Positions 13,501 through 22,100 of a DNA stretch of 64,000 bases are shown here, piece after piece. Under the pieces are notes generated by a model, which was not told the origin of the DNA, made no database searches, and saw only the letters and a program-made list of their open reading frames with translations. A program made the translations under genes and the position numbers. The DNA is from Ampullaceana balthica (Eukaryota; Mollusca; Gastropoda; Lymnaeidae): the NCBI GenBank assembly GCA_944989445.1, contig CALYLW010001199.1, forward strand, positions 124,001-188,000, in the 5' to 3' direction. How positions within the stretch are numbered: position 1 is the first letter of the stretch; each line of letters opens with the position of its first letter.

Positions 13501-14258
13501 TTTCATCTAACAATACCCAAAAACGTCACTCACCAATATTATATCATTCAAAATTCACCCACCAACACACACATTTAACTCACGAAAATTCACGCATCAG
13601 TAGAATCGAATTCACTCACCAAATGTCAGCCGCTAATATCCCAAAAATTCACACAACAAAGTCACTCACTCATACCCTAAAATTCACTCACCAAAATTCA
13701 GCCCCTAATATCCAAAAATGTAACTCACCAAAGTCACTCACTCATGCCCTAAAATTCACTCACCAAAGTCACCCCTAATATCCAAAATGTAGCTCACCCA
13801 AAGTCACCCCCTAATATTTAAAATGTAACTCATCAAAGTCACTCACTCATACCCTAAAATTCACTCACCAAAGTCACTCACTCATACCCTAAAATTCACT
13901 CACCAAAGTCACTCACTCATACCCTTAAATTCACTCACCAAAGTCACTCACTCATACCCTAAACTTAACTCACCAAAGTCACTCACTCATACCCTTAAAT
14001 TCACTCACCAAAGTCACTCACTCATACCCTAAAATTCACTCACCAAAGTCACTCTCTCATACCCTTAAATTCACTCACCAAAGTCACTCACTCATACCCT
14101 AAAATTCACTCACCAAAGTCACTCACTCATACCCTTAAATTCACTCACCAAAGTCACTCACTCATACCCTAAAATTCACTCACCAAAGTCACTCACTCAT
14201 ACCCTGAAATTCACTCACCCAAAGCCCACACTAGAGTTGCGAACAAAAAGACACGCAT
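6116..14258 (-). CDS. Trypsin-like serine protease gene A (9 exons)
   Basis: S1 family (chymotrypsin fold) secreted protease, probably a digestive trypsin cutting after Lys/Arg. Exons, 5' to 3': 14258-14219, 12818-12767, 11386-11260, 10981-10875, 10215-10111, 9722-9565, 9249-9107, 7651-7597, 6219-6116. Every intron is GT-AG and the phases join to 891 nt (296 aa plus stop). Residues 1-14 are a hydrophobic signal peptide and about 15-58 a propeptide containing CGQRP. Cleavage is expected at Arg58|Ile59-Val-Gly-Gly. Triad: His106 (TAAHC), Asp154 (YDYDIA), Ser247 (GDSGGP). Asp241, six residues before Ser247, gives trypsin specificity. Cys41 probably bonds Cys174 and keeps the propeptide attached. 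It has a TATA box upstream and AATAAA downstream. It is nearly identical in protein to gene B. Family assignment is very secure; tissue and substrate are inference. Confidence 0.95.
6284..6303. repeat. (TA)n microsatellite
   Basis: About ten TA units in the last intron of gene A. Confidence 0.85.
6395..7370. repeat. GA-rich microsatellite, nearly 1 kb
   Basis: GAGAGA interrupted by AAATAGAG and ATAGAG units, in the last intron of gene A. The long Ser/Leu-rich open frames across it come from the dinucleotide repeat. Confidence 0.95.
7371..7490. mobile_element. Right half of a Harbinger-like MITE
   Basis: Matches the internal part and right terminus (GGAGCGTGACGTACTTTAT) of the family; the left half is missing where the GA repeat begins. 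Confidence 0.7.
7597..7651 (-). CDS. Gene A exon 8: catalytic Ser exon
   Basis: 55 nt encoding [18 protein letters not shown], with the nucleophile Ser. Donor GTGAGT. Confidence 0.95.
8411..8972. mobile_element. DNA transposon remnant with 3-part terminal inverted repeat
   Basis: Starts ACCGTATATACTCGTTCGCA and ends GAACGAGTGTATACGGT, with a second inverted pair AAGCCGACC / GGTCGGCTT inside. No coding capacity; superfamily not assigned. Confidence 0.65.
9107..9249 (-). CDS. Gene A exon 7: specificity pocket exon
   Basis: 143 nt ending [14 protein letters not shown]; the Asp is the base of the trypsin S1 pocket. The first 12 exon bases recur in a degenerate 43-bp array just upstream. Confidence 0.95.
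9238..9470. repeat. Degenerate 43-bp array at the exon 7 acceptor of gene A
   Basis: GAGATGTGCCTC, the complement of the first 12 bases of exon 7, recurs at 9281, 9324, 9368 (diverged) and 9451 with 43-44 bp spacing or a double of it. Confidence 0.75.
9565..9722 (-). CDS. Gene A exon 6: catalytic Asp exon
   Basis: 158 nt with [11 protein letters not shown] (catalytic Asp), PVCLP (Cys partner of the propeptide) and AGWGTTSSG. Confidence 0.95.
9783..9967. mobile_element. hAT-like MITE, GGCGTCACTAGGG family
   Basis: Termini CAAAGGCGTCACCAAGG and TAGTGACGCCTTTG; same family as 22877-23276 and 26231-26429. The target duplication is weak (5 of 8). Confidence 0.6.
9978..10048. repeat. Short inverted repeat
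   Basis: AAAATTGGCTAACGACAATG and its complement flank about 30 bp in intron 5 of gene A and could form a hairpin. Confidence 0.7.
10111..10215 (-). CDS. Gene A exon 5
   Basis: 105 nt between the His and Asp exons, encoding [12 protein letters not shown] and ending TLVSH. A CT-rich microsatellite lies in the upstream intron, as in gene B. Confidence 0.93.
10264..10625. repeat. GA-rich microsatellite in intron 4 of gene A
   Basis: CT-rich on the coding strand, upstream of exon 5. Gene B has the same repeat at the same place. Confidence 0.92.
10875..10981 (-). CDS. Gene A exon 4: catalytic His exon
   Basis: 107 nt with MCGGNLV and FITAAHCVE, which holds the catalytic His. Donor GTGAGTG, acceptor TTTTCAG. 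Confidence 0.95.
11260..11386 (-). CDS. Gene A exon 3: activation site exon
   Basis: 127 nt carrying the propeptide Cys (GCGQRP) and the activation cleavage site LQLR|IVGG, ending at SWPGI. Acceptor CGTACAG, donor GTAAGTTG. Confidence 0.95.
11511..11690. repeat. 11-bp minisatellite
   Basis: Degenerate CTTAGCCCACC units in intron 2 of gene A. Confidence 0.8.
12315..12752 (+). mobile_element. Diverged TAAATCCYTTATAT-terminated element
   Basis: Left end ACTATAAATCCTTTAT, right end AAGTTAATATAAAGGATTTA; same layout as the array in gene B but a different internal sequence with repeated AATATAATACGCACC. Confidence 0.65.
12767..12818 (-). CDS. Gene A exon 2: propeptide
   Basis: 52 nt encoding (A)[16 protein letters not shown] and part of an Ile codon. 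Acceptor TTTCCAG, donor GTAAGC. The same length occurs in genes B and C. Confidence 0.9.
13060..13225 (-). mobile_element. Penelope/retrozyme-like terminal fragment
   Basis: On the minus strand ACTGATGAAGGCATACGCC followed by a conserved tail ending TATTAATAAAGCTTTA. A related copy is at 46,970-47,265. The CTGATGA plus GGC..GCC pattern resembles a decayed hammerhead ribozyme, but the GAAA box is lost. Confidence 0.4.
13380..14222. repeat. 35-bp minisatellite at the exon 1 donor of gene A
   Basis: Clean from about 13,670; unit on the coding strand holds CTTTGGTGAGTGAATTTTAG. The real exon end and donor read CTTTGGGTGAGTGAATTTC, so each unit is a junction copy. Copies become degenerate to the left. 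Confidence 0.92.
14219..14258 (-). CDS. Gene A exon 1: start codon and signal peptide
   Basis: Encodes [13 protein letters not shown] plus one base of the next codon. The start is supported by paralogy with exon 1 of gene B (also 40 nt) and by a TATA box 53 nt upstream. The donor GTGAGTG opens directly into a 35-bp minisatellite made of copies of this junction. Confidence 0.9.
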
Positions 14259-14310
14259 GACGTTCGACTGAATCCCGCCTTTAAACAGCCGTTCAGCTCA
14301 TTATGTATTC

Positions 14311-14318
14311 CTTATATA
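14311..14318 (-). promoter_or_regulatory. TATA box of gene A
   Basis: TATATAAG on the minus strand, 53 nt upstream of the ATG. Equivalent boxes sit at 32601-32608 (gene B) and 49912-49917 (gene C), so placement is conserved. Confidence 0.7.
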
Positions 14319-14329
14319 CCGCAACAACA

Positions 14330-15240
14330 AAAATGTGTAGATGACTTTTGTCAACAAGATGTCACATATCTAGGTCAAACCAAATTATTCTAGTTAAAAG
14401 TCCATCGTTCCTAAACAGTCACATCTCACTCATTATTATATAACCCCATTATGTTTGTGATATTACTTCATGATTCCGTGCTTAAGGAAACAGCAGTTTT
14501 TTTGTTGTTTTAATGTATGTGTAACAGTAATTTCGTCTTATCTTCTAAAACTATGAGAAAAAGACCATATGACTTAGAGTCCAATAAAAAATAGAGAAAT
14601 TGTGTTTGCGCCACATAGAGAGCTGTTAACAATATTTATCTAGCTTTGACAGTGAAAAAAACGTATTTTAGTTTGCATACCATTAAAATTTATTTAAAGA
14701 ACTCTCTACAGGTTACTCACCATTTTGAAAATGGGGACAATAACTTTATAGGAATCGAGTTCATCTTCGTAACACGTTCTAACACTTGTATTACTGGCTC
14801 TCTGTTAGGGCAGTTGGGACGCCTGCATGTCACGTTTTAAGTGTTGTTGTTTTTTTAAATTAAAAAGTGCTTTTAATATACCACACATTAGGCAAGATAA
14901 CATGTTCCAAAGTACGCTTTAAGCAGAAATTTCCTTGTATACTTTTTTTTCCGCAAAATTTAGAGCCTAAATTTATTGTCAGCTTCAAACGTATTAAATT
15001 GCAAAGAGTGTATATGTGAACGGAATATTCAATATTACTTTCTATATATATTTTATTTTTTCTCTCTTTCATTCTCTCTCTATCTCTCTGTCTTTCTCTC
15101 CCTCTCTCTCTCTCACACACTCTCTCTACTGGTCAACCATGCTAACTTTTCTGTTGACAATACTTTTCAATATTCATTGTGTTTCGGGAAAATAGACCTA
15201 GTGTCTGTCTTCTTACTTAAAATGTGACTTTTTCTTTGGA
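14330..15240. other. Region upstream of gene A
   Basis: Presumed 5' flank of gene A; no further elements identified apart from a short CT run at 15060-15128. Confidence 0.5.
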
Positions 15241-15720
15241 AGGCAGAAACCGGCTTACAATGCCTGCGGCGAGCCTCTACATAAGGGCATCCCAATACGG
15301 GCTTTGTCCGCAGTTAAAGTGCTGTCTGGCCTGTCCGCATCCCCAATCGCTGCAGAGCATTTAGCCAGCAGGTGTGCCAGAACTACCGTCTCCTCGGCAA
15401 CAATGCTCCCTCTAAAGTTCGTTGGTCCGTGTGCCAAGTTAAAAAAAAATCAATGCGTTTGCAAAGTTGCAAAAGATCATTTTTTGGTGCAATATTTTAC
15501 AAAATTTGCTGCGCGATAATTTTCGACTGCTGAATCGTTGGTCAGATATCTGCGTAGCCTGAAGCAGCCTGATTACCATCTGTTGTCTAGCCTGTGGAAG
15601 CAGCTTTGAGGTGGACAATGGTCAGTTCGTCCTCATTTGCTAAATGAGGGACTGGCAGACAAACTGCACATCCCACCGTGGGTTTCCATTGCACGGTCAG
15701 TGTGTCTTCTTACTTAATCA
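15241..15720. other. Unassigned GC-richer segment
   Basis: Contains AATGCTCCCTCTAAAGTTCG, a string reminiscent of hAT element ends, but no matching partner end or duplication was found. Not called as a gene. Confidence 0.35.
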
Positions 15721-16286
15721 TTTCTCTGTAGTCCATTCCAAACCCTTTTCCTTCTCCCCGCACAAAAGGAACAACAAGAAAAGTCATCCTTGAGTAATCA
15801 CGTAAGCTATCACGTACTTACGCAGAAATCAGTGTGGAAATCGGAATTAAGTTTTATTCCTCGCGAAGATGGCCATTTACAATAGCCCAACACATCTTAA
15901 CGTTGAAGATCACGTGACTCCCGGAACCAATGAACGGATGACGGACGCATCACGCGTTCAAGATGCGTATTTTTGAGTGCTACTAGTTTGACGCAAATTT
16001 TATTTATAAAAGATAGAAACTTTTTTGAACAGATTCCCTTAACTATAGCGTATTAAGGCATCAGAATTTCTACAATAAGTTAAACTATTTGTGGAAGTGA
16101 CATAAATTCTGGTTGGTTGCAGGGCTTTTTTGGCTACGGTACTACGTATGTAGTACACACTCTCCGTGTCAGTTTTCACTTACTTCCCAAGCAGCTGCAG
16201 CTAATTGATCAAAACGAATCTGCCACTCAGTGGCGTAGGTAGAACTTTTGCAGCCCGGGGTTGTCTCTAATTGGCCGCCCTTTTTA

Positions 16287-16687
16287 GGGGTGGTCCATAA
16301 ATGACGTCACGCACCTGGGTGGGGGGAGGGGAGTCACACGTTTGTGACGAGGGGGTAGGGGTAATTAATAAATGTGACGTCACGTCAAAACGCGCAACTT
16401 TAAATACATTTCCACTTTAGTATGTGATTACTTTATTTAATGACGTTTATGTAACATGTTTATGTTTATGTTATGATATTAGAATGCAGCGTTACACTAA
16501 AACATACTAAAATGGCAAAATTTTAATTTGAAACATGCTCATTTTCAAACAGAAAAATACGGACTTTATGAGGCAAAGCTTTGTGAAGTCTTATAGAAGA
16601 AGGGTCTAAGTTTTGTGACGACGTGTGACGAGGGGGGAGGGGGTGAAAATCAGCCAAAATAGCATGACGTCATTTATGGACGACCAC
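16287..16687. mobile_element. Harbinger-like MITE nested in hAT
   Basis: Termini GGGGTGGTCCATAAATGACG and inverted copy, flanked by TTA on both sides. Confidence 0.82.
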
Positions 16688-17059
16688 TTAGTCGATTATA
16701 TTATGGTTTTTAAAAATTAATAAACATGTATAAATAATGGTAATTGAAACGAAGTACAGGTGGGGAACATATTTACCATTGCATGCCACATTTATGTAAG
16801 CAGTTATAAAAGAGGCCGCATAAGATTATATACCTATAAATAGACATTTATAAAAATAACAGATACTTTTTTTAAAAACCACAAGAAAGTTATTGAGGTC
16901 GCCGGTCCCCCAACCCCCCAATGAGACAAAACATATTCCAAATTTACATTTTAAAAAAAACCATTACCAATTTCAATTTTTTTACAAACAAAGAAATTGT
17001 ATACGTTAGTGTGTAAACATATTTATACATTTACTTTCCTAACTTTCATAATAGAAAAA

Positions 17060-17960
17060 TCGTGTATTATGCTATTAAAATTAAAATTATTTGTAATATC
17101 TTGTTCTATGTACACTATTGAAAGATTTTCTGGTCTTTAATTGCTCATTGTTGAACGGAGATAATTTTTTTATCAACTTCAGTTTGGAGAAGCTCCTTTC
17201 ACAACTAGCGACACTGATAGCAATAGTTGAAAAATTCATAGCAAAATTACAATGTTGCGTACAGAATTTTCCAATCTATACTGTTGAATAAATTTTAATA
17301 GATCAAGGGTGCCTTTCCACCCGTTTTTCTAACATAATGCCTCTTCTTGTAGTGTAGGTACAGCCATAAAAACCAGGATCCCTTTTCTTTCCATATTGAA
17401 CTGTTCTTTATCAATGTCAATAAAGTAATTTATTTGATGTTCAAATGCTTCATTTAGTAGGTTACATGGTATTATATACGAATATTTTCTTGCAAGGACT
17501 TGCAACTCATCAAAGAATTATTTTATTTTCTTTTATAATTCCATCCATGGATAAAAACATTTATCGTTGTACTTCTTGTTCTAAAGATAGAACAACGTCT
17601 TCTGAATTTTCCCTACTCATAATTTTTCTCCTTCAAACTCGGCGTTTAGTTGATATCTCTATCTCTTCACAAATTGCTGATATAACAGCATTTTGTATTA
17701 GTACATCTCTTTGTTCCATGTAACGGCTTTGCATTAAATTAAAAAATGACGGGTTCCCATAAATTGAGATAACATAGAAGAGAAAAAGATTGCATAGAAT
17801 TGAGTAAAATTCCACCATATGATCTCATTTTCCTAGTTACTTCTTCAGATGTCAATTTTTCCAAGACGCTTGAAATTTTGAAGTATGTCTTTTTCGAAAT
17901 TATTATGCCTATTGTGGTGTTTATTAACAGAGAAATTTGATAATATTTACATTTTCTTGT
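17060..17960 (-). pseudogene. hAT transposase remnant
   Basis: The minus strand near 17150-17228 reads ISVASCERSFSKLKLIKKLS, the conserved core of the hAT C-terminal dimerisation domain. Upstream the frame is broken by stops and shifts. Boundaries are approximate. Confidence 0.7.
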
Positions 17961-18641
17961 CATAAATCTTAATAATTTTCCATAAAATAGACGAATTCAA
18001 ATTATTTACACATTACTTTTACTTTAATTGGATAGGCGTAACATGCTTAATAAATAACTGTACTTTAATGAAAAACACCAATAATTTGTGCTACTTTAAA
18101 GCAATAAAAACAAAATAAATTTAATTTTTAATAACTACTTACACCAATTTACTGAAAACTGAAACTGTAATATAAATTACACTTGCAAGTTAAACACAAT
18201 AATTGAACCACCATGCCTTGTAGGTACTTGTTCATGCATCATTCAGCGAATGTCGAAATTCCACGTAAAAACTGTCGTGGAGATATTGATAGCACACATT
18301 ATTCGGACCAGGGGTGATGTGTTTTTGGGGTATTTATATTATAAACGCGTCAACAGTGACATAATACCGCTTAGTTTTCCAAACAAATGGATACGTTATG
18401 AGCGATTAAAATTTTTTGAACGGTTTTGCTTTATTTATAATATCAACTATGTAATCAAACAAATGTTTTGCGAATCCGTTAGTTAAGACTCGAAATTACG
18501 AATATTTTTGTTTCACCTTGGTTTTCCCCCTTCAAAAGAAAAAGGGTTGTTGTCGAAATGATTTAACCTTTCAAATGCCCACAAATGCCGCCCCTAAATG
18601 AGTGCCGCCCGGGGCGGACTAGCAACGACACTGCTGCCACT

Positions 18642-18960
18642 GCAAGAACAATTTCTACAGATTTTGAAAAAAACATTTTTATTGCTTCTCACATATAAAA
18701 AGGTATTTGAATTACAAATACAGCTTTTTAATTATTATTACATAAAAGTTATTCTTTCTTTCTTTAAAAAAAAATTATATTTTTCATTCTGCCTTGTTAA
18801 ATTTTGTGTGCATAAAACAAAAGCTTTTTTTTTCAATGCTCAGCTTTTTTATTTACAAACAACGAAACAGTTTTTAAATTAATTAATTTGCTTGTTTGTT
18901 TATGATCAACCAGAGTTAAACCATGACAATGTTAATTAAAACTGGTCAGGTCAACTTTAA
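18642..18960. other. Unannotated AT-rich DNA downstream of gene B
   Basis: Nothing recognisable apart from the gene B poly(A) signal at its right edge. Confidence 0.5.
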
Positions 18961-18963
18961 TAC

Positions 18964-18969
18964 TTTATT
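18964..18969 (-). terminator. Poly(A) signal of gene B
   Basis: AATAAA on the minus strand about 57 nt after the stop codon. Confidence 0.65.
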
Positions 18970-19025
18970 CAGCCCATCCTTCAAAGTCTTTTCCTTTACT
19001 CCAGCTCTTTAAAACATTTTCCCCC

Positions 19026-19129
19026 CTAGCCGTTGATCTGCAGGTTGATCCAGCTCTTGAGCTCAACGACGTCAGCATACACACCTGGTCTGTAGGCCTG
19101 GGCACAGCCGTAGCCCCAGCTCACAATGC
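19026..19129 (-). CDS. Gene B exon 9: C-terminus and stop
   Basis: 104 nt encoding [20 protein letters not shown] through INLQING and TAG. Confidence 0.95.
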
Positions 19130-22100
19130 CTGGACGAATAAATCACAAACCGTTATTTTTAAAATTTGGCACCTGCCACAAATAGTTTCACAACGTCTGT
19201 GATATTTTAGAGCAGTTAATTTTATGAGTATAGTGATGCTTTTGAAATGGGATTTTTTTCTCATTTAACAAATAAAAATCTTTAACGTTAAATTGGAACG
19301 ACCAAAAAACAGATCGGCCGATGACGAAAAACACCGAGAACTCACCTGTGAGTGTCCACCTGTTGCTTCTGTAGGTGTACAGAGGGCCACCGCTGTCTCC
19401 CTGTGTTAAAAGGTAAATACATTAAATTTTCGTCTACTTCTTCTTCTTATATATACAGACGCTCCTTCTATTCAGAAGACAGTTGCGTCCACAGACCATG
19501 ACAGATGATCTGTTTGGCAAGTGATGCAGCGCTCACAGGCCACGGCTTTTGTGGGTTCCACGCATTACCCAGCCGCACAAGTAGTTAGGTACCCATTCAG
19601 AGCGGGGTGACTCAGGGACGCCCAAGGCCCCGGGAACAAACCCTTGCCTTCACACGGATTCGAACCCGTGACCATCGGTACGACAGTCCAGTGCGCTGCC
19701 ACTCGACCACCGCGGAAGGGGAAAATGATAACTTTTAGTCTTAATGCCATAAAAACAATTGAGATTTTAATGTTATTGATAATTTACTTAATATATCTCT
19801 CTACATATCTCCCTCCCTCTTCTCTCTCACCCCCCTCTCTCTCTCTCTCCCTTTCTAACCCCTATCCTCCTCTCTCTTTTTCTCTTGTATAAACTTCTGT
19901 TATGACACACCAAACATGGAAGTGAAAGTGAATCTAGGTGGCTTGTTTGTTCTTAATAATAATAATATGAATAACAATGGCGTGTTCTATCTCTTGCAAA
20001 ATTCCCTAAAATAATGCTTTGTATCATTTACAGTTTAATTTATACCTAAACGTGTGTGTTATAGGGGGAATTTGTTAAAGCGCATACTAAAACAAAATAC
20101 GATTAAAATGCGTAAGAATAGATCGGGCTTTATTATATGAATCTGTCTAAATGTTATCAAAATAACACATTTTGTTTTATTGGTTCGTTCAAAATAACTA
20201 GTTAACCTGCTGTATAACCCACGATGATGCAGGAAATAAAAATATATTAGGGTGTCCAACGTCACATTTTTTCTAATCACATGAATCACACCGCTACAAA
20301 ATCTCTACAGACTACTACACAATCCCTTCAGACTACTACAAAATCTCTTCAGACTACCACACAATCCCTTCAGACTACTACAAAATCTCTTCAGACTGCC
20401 ACACAATCCCTTCAGACTACTACAAAATCTCTTCAGACTACCACACAATCCCTTCAGACTACTACAAAATCTCTTCAGACCACCACACAATCCCTTCAGA
20501 CTACTACAAAATCTCTTCAGACTACCACACAATCCCTTCAGACTACTACAAAATCTCTTCAGACTGCCACACAATCCCTTCAGACTACTACAAAATCCCT
20601 TCAGACTGCTACAAAATCCCTTCAGACTACTACAATATCCCTACCCAACAAAACGTATCAAGCCGTGGTGTTAAGACTGAATCTGTCATTTCATTCGCTC
20701 ATGGTAATTGTAAAGACTTTCATTGACCCCTTCTTTGCATTGGTAGCAAAGCAGACTGTAACAAAGAACTCCGTTCATTTAAACTTCCGTAGCGTGGCGT
20801 GGCCAGGGTTGCCAGATTGTAATTTGGGTAAAAGGCCAAACTGACTGCCAAAAAAGGCCAAACTTATGTTATATGAAAAATGTCAACAAAAATGACGTCA
20901 CGCACCTAGGGGGCGGGAGGGGGTCACAGGTTTGTGGCGATGTATGACGAGGGGGAGGGAGCTTTTAAGAACTGTGACGTCATATTGGAAAGGGTCTAGC
21001 TCCTGATTACGTTGGACGAGGGGTGGGGGTGAAAATACATTGAAAAATCTGCCAAAATCGCGTGACGTCATTTGTGGACAGCTCATAACGGCTGAAAATA
21101 AGTTAACTATTTAAAATGAAGGTAAAACCAGAAGAAACAAAGGATAATAAATGTGTAAATGCCAATGTTCGTATGTATGGTTGTACTCACAAAATAAATA
21201 GACTATGATACTAACATACACATTTGAAAGAAAAGCTTCAGGTCATCCTTTTCCTCTAGACTGCTATATGCAGTATTTTTATAAACTTTATCAGATGTCA
21301 AGTCATCAAGCAATCTTGGTGACATGACAAAGTCCTTACTGCATTTATTTGTAAACAAAAGCTCAGCCCTGACTCTAACAATAGCGTCTAAAAGTGTGAG
21401 CTGTATTCTGTATCTGGCTTTGTCTTAATAGCCTCTTCATTAAACTTTCAAAAAACTTTTTAATATCTAAAATACACGTAAGCTATTCCAAAAAAGAAAA
21501 TAATTAATAAGGTTATTGACTTATTGGCGAATTTTAATTATTTTTTTGTGATAGAGATTATATTTATATATATTTTATATATTTGTATTATTTTTTACAA
21601 AAAAAGGCCAAAAAAAGGCCAAAAAGCCAGACAAAAATTTTGAGGCCCAAACCCTCTTAAAAAAGGCCAAATTTTGAGAATTTGGCCTTAAAAGGCCAAT
21701 ATGGCAACCCTGAGCGTGGCGTAGCGTGAGAAACAGATGCCTCACTTCCGGGTAGTGTGCTACGTCATCTATCTCACCCATCAGGACAGAAACCGATGCG
21801 CAGTAGTTTGATGTGATGACAACAATGTCGAATTCTGCGTTTTGTTTTGTCAATGCGGCATGGAGACTAAATCATAGTACGGGCCATGGGAGCAATGGGA
21901 GTCAAAGTTGGACATGCTAAATTATTGACTCTCAACTTGGAACCTCTGGGAAACTCGAAATGAGATTTCGAAACAGGAAGATTTAGTCAGATCAGTGTTC
22001 GATTAAAAGTCGATTAAGGGCGATCTACTCTATTGTGTTTAACTTACCTGGCACGAGTCAATGCCACCTTCAGTCACACCAGCGCACACCATTCTGAGAG

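Larger units (their letters stand above)
16228..18633 (-). mobile_element. hAT transposon, 2.4 kb, decayed
   Basis: Termini CAGTGGCGTAGGTAG and CAACGACACTG (inverted, imperfect), flanked by exact 8-bp duplications CTGCCACT at 16220-16227 and 18634-18641. It carries a decayed minus-strand transposase and a nested Harbinger-like MITE. Confidence 0.88.

Noticed and set aside
15255..15519. Overlapping 60-71 codon frames on both strands in a GC-richer patch
   Set aside because: No domain, splice signals or paralogue; the patch contains hAT-end-like text and may be transposon debris.
20281..20844. 187-codon [13 protein letters not shown] repeat frame
   Set aside because: 21-bp satellite in an intron, antisense to gene B, with no supporting splice signals.
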